A DNA stretch of 64,000 nt from Emticicia sp965283955 (GCA_965283955.1 CBDIQW010000001.1:744001-808000); one strand, 5' to 3'. Positions 43,260 to 52,353 are shown, counted from the stretch's first letter. The notes: generated from the letters alone by a model not told the origin. A program made the numbers and translations.

Positions 43260-45602
43260 TTATTCCAAAACAAACGCTATTGGCATCGTAAAATATGTAT
43301 TGACTGGAACTCCATTCTGCTTGCCAGGATTCCATTTTGGCATCATTCCTATAATTCTCATAGCTTCTTCTTCACAGCCGTGACCAATACCTTGCAAAAT
43401 CGACATATCAGATATTGAGCCATCTTTGCGAACAACAAATTTTATAAATACTTTCCCCTTGATATTATTTCGTTGTGCTTCTTTTGGATATCTTAGATTT
43501 TTTCCAATAAATTGGTACATTTCTTTTACTCCACCAGGGAAATTAGGAGCTTCTGAAACTGTGGTGTAAACTTCATCACTCATTGATTTTTCCTTACCAG
43601 CCTCAAATTCAATCTTAATATTTTTCTTTGTTTTTATCAAAACTACTCCGTTTTTACCTTTTTCTCCGTAAATGGCTGCTGCAGAAGCATCTCTAAGTAC
43701 ATCAATAGTTACAATATCTTCGGGCTTCATGCTTGACATCTCTTCTTTGGCTACAACTTTTCCATCAATTACAAATAGCGGTTCTCCATTAACAAAATTC
43801 ACCCTTGGCTGACTAAAAATATCAACTCCCTTTTCAGAAGTTTTAAGCTTATCCAAGATTCTAATAGTCATACTTTTTTCAATAGTATTTACCGAAACTT
43901 CGTGTTTTTCTATCTCTCCAATAGTCTTTTTCAGTCTTTCATTCTCTTGTCGAATCTCATCTTTGCCTGTATAAGTTTTCGATATACCATTCTCAATAAC
44001 AATCAATTTTTCCCAAGGAAAATCAGCTTTAGTAAGAGCGGTTTTGTCTTCTTCTAATACAAAACTTACTGGCATCGTGAAATAAACACTCACTGGTTTA
44101 CCATTTTGTTTACCAGGATTCCATTTTGGCATTGAGCCAAGCACTCTGACGGTTTCTTCGTCACAACCAAAGCCAATTCCTTTTAAGATTTGCAAATCCG
44201 AAACACTTCCATCTTTTCTTACAACAAACTTCACAAATACTTTTCCCTGAACATGGAACCGGCGGGCAGGCTCAGGATAACGAAGGTTTCTTGCAATAAA
44301 TTGATACATGGCTTTTAGACCATCGGGAAACGATGGATTTTCTTCCACAGTCGTAAAAATTTCCTCGCTCTCATAATTGATAGTTGGCTTATAACCTGCC
44401 ACGACCACTTCGTGTAAGCCAATCGGAGTGCCATCATTCTTCGATTTTAACTTCACATCAATAACTTTCTTGTCAGTTACAGGCACGGTTGAACTCTCGA
44501 AACCTACAAATGTAAAAATCAATTCATCGGCAGGTGTGGCATTTATCGTGTAATTCCCATCTACATCGGTTGTTGTACCTCTATTCTTATCTTTTACCAT
44601 TATCATTACTCCCGCCAATGGCTTACCATCTTCGGCAGCCGTTACTTTTCCTCTTACGGGTGTTTCTTTTTCTGCTAAAATTTCTTTTATCGGCAAAATA
44701 GACAACTCTGTAATTGGCATTTCGGCAGTTGATGCCACAATTTTTTCGACTTTCTTGATGTCCTTATTTTTGGCAATACTTGCCGATGCAATCACGAGCA
44801 TCAAAGCAAAAAGTGGTGCTGTAAAACCGTATTTCAATAAAGCAATTTTGCGAGAGCGTGGTTTATGTAACATTTCGATGCGTCGTTTAAGTGTTGATTT
44901 ATCAATAAATTGGTTGGTAAGTTGGTGTGGATTTAGCCCAAACTGTTGAGAGAAAAGCAACATTGCGTAGTCAGCTTTCGAGGCTTCGAGCTTACTTGCA
45001 ATATCATCGGCTATAAATTCGTGGATATGTTTTACTGATTTTTTGTAGAAATACACCACAGGATTGAACCAACAAAGCACCGCAATGACTTCAAACAAGA
45101 TTACATCGGCCGAATGTAATTGTTTGATATGCACGTATTCGTGTTCCATCACTACTTCGTGCTTTTGGAGGTCTTTATCAACAAAAACAAAATTAAAAAA
45201 CGAAAACCCTGCTCCAAATTTTGTGTGGCTTTCTGAATTGCCCAGTATTCGCTTTAGCTGTAAAAAGTTGAATATCAACTTAATAGATAAGAAAATCGTA
45301 CAAAATCCATAAAAAACTTTCAGTAAATCATACCACGTAAATGGATTTTCGGCACTTGCCTTTGCTCCAAAAACGGCGGGACTAAGCACTGTGTAAAACA
45401 CTTCATTGACTTGTTGTGTAATAAAAAACGACTGAATATAATCAGAATACCAAAACGGAATTCCGAAACTCAACACCGCCGAACCCACCAAATAGATTCG
45501 GTTGAGGTTATAAAAGGTTTCGTTTGATAACAACAAGCGATAAAACCCATAAAACAGCACCAAGTATAGATTTACTTGAACGAGATAGTGTAAGAAAGTC
45601 AT
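43260..45602 (-). CDS. M56 (BlaR1-type) membrane metallopeptidase fused to regulatory, TonB C-terminal and plug-like modules
   Basis: 780 residues. The N-terminal membrane part (about 1-285) has four helices and the zinc site HEYVH (154-158), as in BlaR1/MecR1. A helix near 265-280 is followed by a carboxypeptidase-regulatory-like domain (about 317-390, VRGKVTAAEDGKPLAGVMIM), a TonB C-terminal domain (about 430-515, NLRYPEPARRFHVQGKVFVK), a plug-like segment (about 620-675, GEPLFVIDGKVVAKEEM and DVLRDASAAAIYGEKGKNGV) and a second TonB C-terminal domain (about 690-780). The two TonB copies are close to each other and to the small protein next door. M56-TonB fusions are common in this phylum; the plug-like module between two TonB copies is less so. 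Confidence 0.9.
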   Translation of the reverse strand: MTFLHYLVQVNLYLVLFYGFYRLLLSNETFYNLNRIYLVGSAVLSFGIPFWYSDYIQSFFITQQVNEVFYTVLSPAVFGAKASAENPFTWYDLLKVFYGFCTIFLSIKLIFNFLQLKRILGNSESHTKFGAGFSFFNFVFVDKDLQKHEVVMEHEYVHIKQLHSADVILFEVIAVLCWFNPVVYFYKKSVKHIHEFIADDIASKLEASKADYAMLLFSQQFGLNPHQLTNQFIDKSTLKRRIEMLHKPRSRKIALLKYGFTAPLFALMLVIASASIAKNKDIKKVEKIVASTAEMPITELSILPIKEILAEKETPVRGKVTAAEDGKPLAGVMIMVKDKNRGTTTDVDGNYTINATPADELIFTFVGFESSTVPVTDKKVIDVKLKSKNDGTPIGLHEVVVAGYKPTINYESEEIFTTVEENPSFPDGLKAMYQFIARNLRYPEPARRFHVQGKVFVKFVVRKDGSVSDLQILKGIGFGCDEETVRVLGSMPKWNPGKQNGKPVSVYFTMPVSFVLEEDKTALTKADFPWEKLIVIENGISKTYTGKDEIRQENERLKKTIGEIEKHEVSVNTIEKSMTIRILDKLKTSEKGVDIFSQPRVNFVNGEPLFVIDGKVVAKEEMSSMKPEDIVTIDVLRDASAAAIYGEKGKNGVVLIKTKKNIKIEFEAGKEKSMSDEVYTTVSEAPNFPGGVKEMYQFIGKNLRYPKEAQRNNIKGKVFIKFVVRKDGSISDMSILQGIGHGCEEEAMRIIGMMPKWNPGKQNGVPVNTYFTMPIAFVLE

Positions 45603-45640
45603 ATCCCAAAAGTTTTTGAAAGATTGAGTAAAATGCCTTA

Positions 45641-46045
45641 TTATTTCGATTTTTTTCCTTTTTCTAAGGCAAACATCACTGGCAAAACCATTGATGAACG
45701 CACTACTTTACCTCCGATTTGAGCAGCATTCCATTTTGGCATCAAGCTTACTACTCGCATCACTTCTTCATCGCAACCAAAGCCAATACCTTTTACGATT
45801 TCTGGCGAACTGATAGTACCATCCTTTTCGATAATCATTTTCACAAATACTTTCCCAGATACGTTAGCCCTGGCTGCTGGCTTCGGATATTTAAGGTTTT
45901 TGCCAATAAAATTAAACATTTCGGTCATTCCACCTTGATATTCGGCCGTCACGTCTGTTTTTTCGTAAACAGGTTCATTGGTTTGAGCATTGACTGAAAA
46001 AATTCCGATTAAAACAAAAGAAAGGGTAATGAATAGCTTTTTCAT
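45641..46045 (-). CDS. Exported TonB C-terminal-domain protein
   Basis: 134 residues: signal peptide ending SVNAQ, then one TonB C-terminal domain (NLKYPKPAARANVSGKVFVK and KGIGFGCDEEVMRVVSLMPK). It has no membrane anchor and no proline-rich spacer, so it is not a classical energy transducer. It is very similar to the two TonB modules of the M56 fusion 38 bases downstream, which suggests domain copying inside this locus. Confidence 0.88.
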   Translation of the reverse strand: MKKLFITLSFVLIGIFSVNAQTNEPVYEKTDVTAEYQGGMTEMFNFIGKNLKYPKPAARANVSGKVFVKMIIEKDGTISSPEIVKGIGFGCDEEVMRVVSLMPKWNAAQIGGKVVRSSMVLPVMFALEKGKKSK

Positions 46046-46110
46046 AAAATCATAATTAGTTTAAAAATATAGAGAAATAAATGTTTGCGGGTTTGAAAAT
46101 TCAATCAAGA

Positions 46111-47034
46111 TTACTTTTTAATAGTTGTTTGTGGCTTCAGAGCATCATCGCCTCTTCTAATGTCTTTTACTACTATGAAATATCCCATAACAACCAAAAG
46201 CGGGACGATTAGCAAGTATTTTGTCTTTGTCCATGCGGAGCTACGTTCTTTCATAATCATCATGATTCGTTCTTTCAATAGTGAATCGTTGAAAAAATTA
46301 TTACTCAATGAACTGGCATTGGCCTTAAAATTATACGCAAACAAAAATTCTGCATAACTTACTTTTTCTTCTTCAGTTACTATGCCATCGGCAATAAATT
46401 CATGTATTTGGCGAAGCGATTGTTTATAAGAACCAATCAAAGGATTGAACCAACAGAATATCTGCACAAATTCGAGCAAAAGCACATCGAAACTATGCCA
46501 CTGACCAATGTGAACTTCTTCGTGGTCGGTTATCATAGAGCGGTTATAGTAGAGGTCGTCTCGGTTGAGTATCAGAAAATTAAAGAATGAGTAAGACGAA
46601 ACTGTGCCTTCGCTCTTCAAGAGCCAATAATTTCTACCTTCACGGGTTTCTTCTTCGCCAAGTGGGTCGCCGTTAATTAGTAAATTGTAAATCTTGACGA
46701 AAGCAAAAATTACCTTTGTCAGTATCAATGCTGCTCCTGTCAAATAGGTAACCGCCATTAAGTCAATCCAATTAAAATTGGCAAAAATTGGCGTATAAAA
46801 ACTACTTTTTATTGCCTCAGTTGAGATTTCATTGAGTGTAAGTGGTAATGAACTCTCAAAATCATAATTATGCTTGACTTTTATTAATGGAAGACATAAT
46901 GACAATAAAATTGAACCTATCAAATAGAAGCGATTCGCCACAAAAAAAGTATTTCTACGCAAAAACACCCAATAAAATCCGTAGAAAACAACCAAACATA
47001 AGTTAGTTTTTAGCAAGTAGATGAGTATATCCAT
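46111..47034 (-). CDS. M56 (BlaR1-type) membrane metallopeptidase
   Basis: 307 residues, the bare sensor-protease module. Four helices and the zinc motif HEEVH (about residue 170, in ITDHEEVHIGQWHSFDVLLL) are seen, and the last helix is LLIVPLLVVMGYFIVV. In BlaR1/MecR1 this domain is activated by an external signal and leads to cleavage of BlaI/MecI. There is no penicillin-binding sensor domain here. It lies 58 bases downstream of blaI on the same strand and probably acts on that repressor. Confidence 0.88.
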   Translation of the reverse strand: MDILIYLLKTNLCLVVFYGFYWVFLRRNTFFVANRFYLIGSILLSLCLPLIKVKHNYDFESSLPLTLNEISTEAIKSSFYTPIFANFNWIDLMAVTYLTGAALILTKVIFAFVKIYNLLINGDPLGEEETREGRNYWLLKSEGTVSSYSFFNFLILNRDDLYYNRSMITDHEEVHIGQWHSFDVLLLEFVQIFCWFNPLIGSYKQSLRQIHEFIADGIVTEEEKVSYAEFLFAYNFKANASSLSNNFFNDSLLKERIMMIMKERSSAWTKTKYLLIVPLLVVMGYFIVVKDIRRGDDALKPQTTIKK

Positions 47035-47092
47035 AGATAGTACCCCCGCCCCTAAAGAGAGGGATTTAGTTTTAGGGTTGTGCCAACTCTAC

Positions 47093-47470
47093 TTAGGGAT
47101 TAGAGTTTTTCATTTTATCAATCATTCGTAAAATCTCATCCGCTTCTTTCATGTCGATTTTCTTCTCTCGCACAAAAAACGAAAACATTTCTTCGACCGA
47201 ATTTTCAAAATAACTTTCCATCAATTTGCCAGTTGCAAAAGATTTGTATTGCTCTTTGCTCACCAAAGAATAATATTGATGCGTTTTGCCATAGGCTTTA
47301 TGACCCACAAAACCTTTTTGTTCCAAAATCCTTACGATAGTCGAAACCGTATTATAAGCTGGTTTGGGTTCTGGGAAATATTCTAAAATATCTTTCACAA
47401 ATGTCGGCTCAATCTCCCACAAAATCTGCATCACTTCTTCTTCGGCACGGGTTAAATCTCTTAATTCCAT
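47093..47470 (-). CDS. BlaI/MecI/CopY-family repressor
   Basis: 125 residues. The winged helix is at the N-terminus (ELRDLTRAEEEVMQILWEIE, then KPAYNTVSTIVRILEQKGFV) with the usual cleavage region between it and the C-terminal dimerisation helices. First gene of the locus blaI-M56-TonB-(M56/TonB fusion), all on the minus strand. Its promoter overlaps two ACTA-N6-TAGT dyads, which I propose as its own operators. Confidence 0.93.
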   Translation of the reverse strand: MELRDLTRAEEEVMQILWEIEPTFVKDILEYFPEPKPAYNTVSTIVRILEQKGFVGHKAYGKTHQYYSLVSKEQYKSFATGKLMESYFENSVEEMFSFFVREKKIDMKEADEILRMIDKMKNSNP

Positions 47471-47493
47471 TTTCTTGGTTGTTAATTCTGATT

Positions 47494-47522
47494 CAAATAT
47501 ATAACTAATTTTTTAGTTTCAA
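47494..47522 (-). promoter_or_regulatory. Promoter of the blaI operon
   Basis: On the minus strand TTG (47522-47520), an 18-base spacer and TATATTTG (47501-47494), 24 bases upstream of the blaI ATG. A dyad lies exactly in the spacer. Confidence 0.7.
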
Positions 47523-47540
47523 AACTATTTTCATAGTTTT
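47503..47540. promoter_or_regulatory. Paired operator-like dyads at the blaI promoter
   Basis: Dyad 1, AACTAATTTTTTAGTT (47503-47518), sits between the -7 and -33 boxes. Dyad 2, AAAACTATTTTCATAGTTTT (47521-47540), lies just upstream. Both contain ACTA-N6-TAGT and their centres are 20 bp apart, about two helical turns. This is the arrangement expected for two dimers of a small winged-helix repressor; BlaI/MecI proteins of other phyla bind dyads of similar size. Confidence 0.65.
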
Positions 47541-47581
47541 TTTCCAACGCACATTTATAACTTGTATTTAGACGCAAAAAA

Positions 47582-47618
47582 AACGTGATAGATTCGAGAA
47601 TTTCGAGTCTATCACGTT
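47582..47618 (-). terminator. Terminator of the cytochrome c gene
   Basis: 15-bp stem with one wobble pair (47582-47596 with 47604-47618), followed by a T8 run on the minus strand. Confidence 0.85.
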
Positions 47619-47669
47619 GCGAGGATTTTGTTTGTATTTTATCCTAAAGCTTATTTTCAGCAGAAAATC

Positions 47670-48243
47670 TTAATTCTTTGCTCCTTCGGGTGGTTTTGGA
47701 CCTCCTTCGGGACGTTGGCGTGGACCTTGCGGACGTGGGCCATCGTGAGGTGGTTCTTTCATTTCGTTGTGGCATGAAATACAACCCATCGTTACGGGCT
47801 GGCGAAAACCTTTCATTTGCGAAAGTAAATCACGATTAAGGCGGTCGTTCATGACAATCATTTCACGAGTACGTAAGTGGTTACGACTTTTTCGGAAGCC
47901 AGTTGGTTGTTTCGTGGCAAAACTTACAAGTTACGCCCAAAGCGTGACCCCAATTATTCATAATGCTCAAGACTTGTTCAACCGATTTTCCTTTCAGCGA
48001 TTTGATATTTTTGAAAACTGAATCGGCCACCATTGATTCTTTTCCTTTCAATGAATCTTTGAGTTTGGTCAGGTATTTTTCACGGTCAAGCATCATTGTA
48101 TCTTTGACCACTACTTTTAGAGACGCTTTTGGTGCTTGCTCCGACATCGACATAAATGAGCTAACACCGATAAAAAGGAATAAAACGGGTAAAAGAAGTT
48201 TCATAGTTTTTGGTTGATTTTTTTGATTAAAACAAAAGAACAA
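47670..48243 (-). pseudogene. Periplasmic c-type cytochrome, frameshifted
   Basis: About 190 residues when joined. A start at 48243 or the internal Met at 48201 (MKLLLPVLFLFIGVSSFMSM) gives a signal peptide; the second fits better. Two haem-binding motifs are seen: CKFCH (in VTCKFCHETTNW) and CISCH (in VTMGCISCHNEMKEPPHDG). The C-terminus is rich in Pro, Gly and Arg. The break lies at about 47887-47900. Restoring TNWASEK..RNHL needs one extra base in each of two short runs, or a single-base removal gives NWFRKS. The motif order matches the small dihaem cytochromes of Bacteroidota related to reaction-centre cytochrome c subunits. Confidence 0.78.
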
Positions 48244-48293
48244 TGCAATATATATAAGTTAAAGGAAAATGAAAAATTGGGATCACAAAAAAA

Positions 48294-48312
48294 GCCCCAC
48301 TAACAGCGGGGC
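48294..48312 (-). terminator. Terminator of pckA
   Basis: GCCCC (48294-48298) pairs with GGGGC (48308-48312), and on the minus strand a T-rich tract follows. It is about 220 bases past the pckA stop. Confidence 0.6.
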
Positions 48313-48442
48313 GTTTTAAACTTAGATTCTAAGCAAAATTAAAATCTATTCAACCTTAATACTTAATTTTTCACACTTTATCTTATTCAAAAACAATAAA
48401 ATCAAAACGTCAACTCTCTATTAAACCACCGTTTATTAAGTT

Positions 48443-48514
48443 CAGCGAATAAATTCGCTGGCTAATTTAACAAAGGATATTTTTGTATATTTATTGCCGA
48501 ATAAATTCGGCAAT
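48443..48514. repeat. Pair of AT-centred palindromic hairpins
   Basis: CAGCGAAT-AA-ATTCGCTG (48443-48460) and ATTGCCGAAT-AA-ATTCGGCAAT (48493-48514). Both have perfect arms, the same GAAT-AA-ATTC core and a different outer stem, as in the cluster at 20230-20356. They lie in the pckA 3' flank and neither has a T-tract. Confidence 0.8.
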
Positions 48515-48530
48515 AACTGTTGTCATTAAA

Positions 48531-50117
48531 TCATAGAACTGGACTTCCAGCCAAAATTTCTTCGTCGGCAAAGTCAGCGTATTTTTCAAAATTATGGGCA
48601 AACATATCCGCCAATTTCGTGGCTGTTGCATCATAAGCCTCTTTATCTGCCCAAGTGTTTCTTGGATTCAAAATATCTGAAACCACATACGGACAATGTT
48701 CTGGAATCATCATTCCAAAAATTGGGTGTTTCGTAAAGCCAACTTTATTCAAATCTCCATTCAAAGCGGCCGTAATCATGGCTCTCGTATTTGAAAGTTT
48801 CATACGGTTGCCCACACCATAGCTTCCACCCGTCATTCCTGTATTTATCAACCACACATTTACTTTATTATGATGGATTTTTTCACCCAAAAGTGTGGCA
48901 TATTTTGTTGGGTGCAAAGGTAAAAATGCAGCTCCAAAACACGCCGAGAATGTTGCCTGTGGTTCTTTTACTCCCATTTCGGTTCCTGCAACTTTCGATG
49001 TATAGCCAGAAATAAAATGATACATTGCCTGCCCAACCGTCAATTTCGAGATTGGTGGCAAAACCCCAAAAGCATCATAAGTCAAAAAGAAAATATTTTT
49101 CGGAATTCCACCCACCGAAGGCTCAAGAGCATTCGGAATATAATGTATCGGATATGCCGTACGAGTATTTTCTGTGACCGAATTATTGTGATAATCAACG
49201 GTGCGAGTGCCTTCAAAAAATCTGGTATTTTCTACAATCGAACCATAGCGAATCGCATCAAAAATTTCGGGTTCTTTTTCACGGCTCAAATCTATCACTT
49301 TGGCATAGCAACCACCTTCAAAATTAAATATGCTGGTTTCTGACCAACCATGTTCGTCATCACCAATCAGACCACGATTTGGGTCAGCCGAAAGCGTTGT
49401 TTTGCCAGTTCCCGACAATCCAAAGAAAATTGCGGTATCACCTTCTTTGCCAATATTTGCCGAGCAGTGCATCGAAAGCACGTCGTTTTCTTGCGGTAAT
49501 AGATAATTGAGTACCGTAAAAATCCCTTTTTTCATTTCGCCAGCATAACCCGTTCCACCGATGAGCAATATACGACGGCTCATATCTACTATTGTGAAAT
49601 TAGCTTGGCGAGTGCCATCAACGGCTGGGTCAGCCTCAAATTCGGGTACACAAATAATTGTAAAATCAGTTGTGAAATTAGTCAAATCATCATGCGAAGG
49701 ACGAATGAACATATTATTACAGAACAAATTATGCCACGCTTGGGTATTAATAATTTCGAGACTTAATCTATAATCCTTATTCGCTCCTGCAAAAGCTTGA
49801 CGTACATAAATTCGCTTATCTTCTAAGAAAACAAGCATTTTATTGAGTAAAGCATCAAATTTTTCGGACGTAAACTTAAAATTCACATCCCCCCACCAAA
49901 CGGTATTTTCGGTTTTCTCGTCGCAAACCAGAAACTTATCTTTTGGCGAACGACCCGTAAATTTTCCTGTGTCGCACATCAAAGCCCCTGTTTCAGTCAG
50001 CACCCCTTCACCGTTTTGAAGGGCAGCCTCAATCAATTCAGCAGGGCTAAGGTTATAATAAATTTGTTTGGCTTTAATGGCCAATTTTGTCAGGGCAGTT
50101 TCGGTTAAAAGCTCCAT
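48531..50117 (-). CDS. pckA: Phosphoenolpyruvate carboxykinase (ATP)
   Basis: Makes phosphoenolpyruvate from oxaloacetate and ATP, the entry step of gluconeogenesis. 528 residues, normal length. The kinase loop is GLSGTGKTTLSADPNRGLIG with DDEHGW, the metal site follows in this block, and the substrate region is RSPKDKFLV near the N-terminus (about residue 55). Near the C-terminus NTGMTGGSYGVGNRM is also diagnostic. fbp lies 117 bases upstream on the same strand, so the two gluconeogenic genes form a unit. Confidence 0.97.
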   Translation of the reverse strand: MELLTETALTKLAIKAKQIYYNLSPAELIEAALQNGEGVLTETGALMCDTGKFTGRSPKDKFLVCDEKTENTVWWGDVNFKFTSEKFDALLNKMLVFLEDKRIYVRQAFAGANKDYRLSLEIINTQAWHNLFCNNMFIRPSHDDLTNFTTDFTIICVPEFEADPAVDGTRQANFTIVDMSRRILLIGGTGYAGEMKKGIFTVLNYLLPQENDVLSMHCSANIGKEGDTAIFFGLSGTGKTTLSADPNRGLIGDDEHGWSETSIFNFEGGCYAKVIDLSREKEPEIFDAIRYGSIVENTRFFEGTRTVDYHNNSVTENTRTAYPIHYIPNALEPSVGGIPKNIFFLTYDAFGVLPPISKLTVGQAMYHFISGYTSKVAGTEMGVKEPQATFSACFGAAFLPLHPTKYATLLGEKIHHNKVNVWLINTGMTGGSYGVGNRMKLSNTRAMITAALNGDLNKVGFTKHPIFGMMIPEHCPYVVSDILNPRNTWADKEAYDATATKLADMFAHNFEKYADFADEEILAGSPVL

Positions 50118-50234
50118 GTGTTTTGTTCAGTTATATTGATGAAGTGTAATGCTGCGACTAAATAACTCTTTTCTTACTTAACTTAAAATGACTTTTATCA
50201 TGTAAATGCCTGATAATCAACAACTAAAGAAAAG

Positions 50235-51227
50235 TCAGAAATGTAAAAGTAAATCATTGACCATTTCTTTTGCTCCAACATAAAACGGACTTCGTTGATG
50301 CAATTCGTATGGCTCAATATCCAAAATATTTTGATACCCGTCGGTTGATGTTGCCCCCGACTGTTCGGCCAAAAAAGCTAACGGATAACATTCATAAAGC
50401 AAACGTAACTTTCCTTTTGGATGTTTTTTGGAAGCTGGATAAAGATAAATTCCACCTTTGAGTAAATTTCTATGAAAATCTGCCACCAACGAACCAATAT
50501 ATCGAGCGGCGTATTCTTTCAATCTACAATTCACTATATATGCTCTTGCACCGCTCACAAAATCGTTATAGTTTCCATCATTCACTGAATATATCACTCC
50601 ATCATCTGGGCTTTTAATATCATTATGCGATAAGAAATACTCTCCCAGTGAATTTTCATACGTGAAAGCATTTACGCCTTGCCCCGTTGTATATACTAAA
50701 ATTGTTGATGAACCATATAAAATATAACCTGCTGCAACTTGGCTGCGTCCGCCCTGCATAAAATCTTCGAGCGTTGCACGTGTGCCTATCGGAGTCACTC
50801 TTCTGTAAACCGAAAAAATTGTTCCGATGGAAACATTTACATCAATATTAGATGAACCATCGAGAGGGTCGATTGCCACCACATATTTGCCGTCATCGTT
50901 GTCGGTATATATAATTTCGTCTTGCTCCTCGGTAATTATGGCACAAACTTCTCCGCCATTTTTTAAGGCTCGCAAGAAACGAATATCGGCCACTACATCA
51001 AGTTTTTGCTGCTCTTCTCCTTGCACATTTTGGTTTCCAAAAGCCCCTGTGATATCGACCAAACCCGCTCGATTTATCTCTCGATTTATTATCTTTCCAG
51101 CAAGGGCAATATCTCTCAAAAGCTGTGATAATTCGCCCGATGCAAAAGGCATTGCACTTTGTTGACGCTTGATAAAACGGTCGAGAGTTACGCCAACTGG
51201 CAGAGCTAAAGTTTCTTGTTTGGTCAT
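50235..51227 (-). CDS. fbp: Fructose-1,6-bisphosphatase, class 1
   Basis: Hydrolyses fructose 1,6-bisphosphate to fructose 6-phosphate, a one-way gluconeogenic step. 330 residues, normal. The metal-binding block is VVAIDPLDGSSNIDVNVSIG, with an upstream ITEEQDE acidic motif. The substrate site region is YIGSLVADFHRNLLKGGIYL, and CYPLAFLAEQSGA is near the C-terminus. It has its own two-element promoter 32 bases upstream, and pckA follows. Confidence 0.97.
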   Translation of the reverse strand: MTKQETLALPVGVTLDRFIKRQQSAMPFASGELSQLLRDIALAGKIINREINRAGLVDITGAFGNQNVQGEEQQKLDVVADIRFLRALKNGGEVCAIITEEQDEIIYTDNDDGKYVVAIDPLDGSSNIDVNVSIGTIFSVYRRVTPIGTRATLEDFMQGGRSQVAAGYILYGSSTILVYTTGQGVNAFTYENSLGEYFLSHNDIKSPDDGVIYSVNDGNYNDFVSGARAYIVNCRLKEYAARYIGSLVADFHRNLLKGGIYLYPASKKHPKGKLRLLYECYPLAFLAEQSGATSTDGYQNILDIEPYELHQRSPFYVGAKEMVNDLLLHF

Positions 51228-51606
51228 GTCTTTTATGGCTTAAAAGCGAATCATTGCACAAATGTATATTACACAAAAATGCGAAACAAATATTTTTAGC
51301 GAAACTTCGCTTTATTTTTACATTTCTTTAATAAATACAATTTTTGAATTAAATATTTATTAAAAAATGCAATTTTGCAACATCACTTTTAAGCAAAACA
51401 CACCCAAAAATTGACACTTAAAGTACATAAACTCGGCTTGCATAACATTTTTGAGATTATAAATTAGGTTTTCAAGTATAATTGTCAAAAATACAATTAT
51501 TAGAAATGTTCAAAAACAAAAACATCAAAAACTGATTTTTGTCATAATTTTTTTCGGTATTGAAGCTTACTTTTGCCCAGATTCTAAACAAATATTTATT
51601 TAAAAA
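51228..51606. other. Gap between divergent fbp and desaturase genes
   Basis: 379 AT-rich bases. It holds the fbp promoter (51259-51289, minus) and TACTTTTG at 51568-51575 (plus), a -7 box 31 bases before the desaturase start but lacking a TTG at the usual distance. A long run of AT-rich filler lies between; I see no gene. Confidence 0.5.
51259..51289 (-). promoter_or_regulatory. Bacteroidota-type promoter for fbp
   Basis: On the minus strand TTG (51289-51287), a 20-base spacer and TACATTTG (51266-51259). Confidence 0.7.
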
Positions 51607-52353
51607 ATGGTCATTTTAGTTTTCTTCCTCCTGCATTGGTACTTCTCAATTCTGATGCAAACATTCTTCTTACACCGCTACGCATCGCACCAAATGTTTA
51701 CGATGAATCCGTTTTGGGAGAAGGTATTTTATACACTTACATTCATTGCTCAAGGCTCGTCTTTTTTGAGTCCGAGAGCTTACGGAATTATGCACCGCCT
51801 GCACCATGCTCACGCTGATACCGAAGAAGACCCACACTCGCCAAGCTACTCGAAAGGAATTTTTGATATGATGTGGAAAACTCGCCAGATTTATAATAGA
51901 ATTTTGCATAACCAAGACTCGGTAGAAGCTAAATTCAAAAAAGGTGTACCCAATTGGAAGTTTATGGAATGGCTCGGTGATTTGTGGATTTCACGCATTG
52001 CTTGGGGTGTGCTTTATACGTTGGTTTATATCAAATTTGCTACGGCTTGGTGGATGTTTTTGTTACTGCCAATTCACTTTTTGATGAGGTAAATTCATGG
52101 TGTAATTATCAATTGGTATGCTCACCGCTACGGATATACAAATTTTGAAGTTGATGATACGGCCAAAAATCTTTTACCACTTGATTTACTGATGATGGGC
52201 GAATCATATCATAATAATCACCACAAATATGGTGGTAGAGCCAACTTTGGTTTCAAATGGCATGAGTTCGACCCAACTTATCCACTTATCAAGTTGCTCG
52301 ATGCCATGAAAATCATTAAGCTCAAACTAAATAACGATTTGAAGTACATGTAA
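51607..52353 (+). pseudogene. Membrane fatty acid (acyl-CoA) desaturase with in-frame stop
   Basis: About 248 residues across the stop. It introduces a double bond into acyl chains using a di-iron centre held by histidine boxes. Boxes visible are HRYASH (about residue 23), HRLHHAHADTEEDPHS (about 63) and, after the stop, HNNHHKYGG. The frame continues past TAA (52090-52092) as IHGVIINWYAHRYGYTNFEV to DLKYM, without a shift. The affected block usually reads LMGPIHG; here it reads LMR-stop-IHG. A one-base insertion and a nearby one-base deletion (LMGKIHG) would also explain it. The histidine boxes are complete only if the stop is not real. Confidence 0.88.

Noticed and set aside
48443..48514. 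Hairpins interpreted as a CRISPR array
   Set aside because: Only two units, different stem sequences, no repeats of constant sequence and no cas genes.
52090..52092. In-frame TAA read as a recoded codon
   Set aside because: No recoding of TAA is expected in this phylum, and the local codons also differ from the conserved block, which fits error or mutation.
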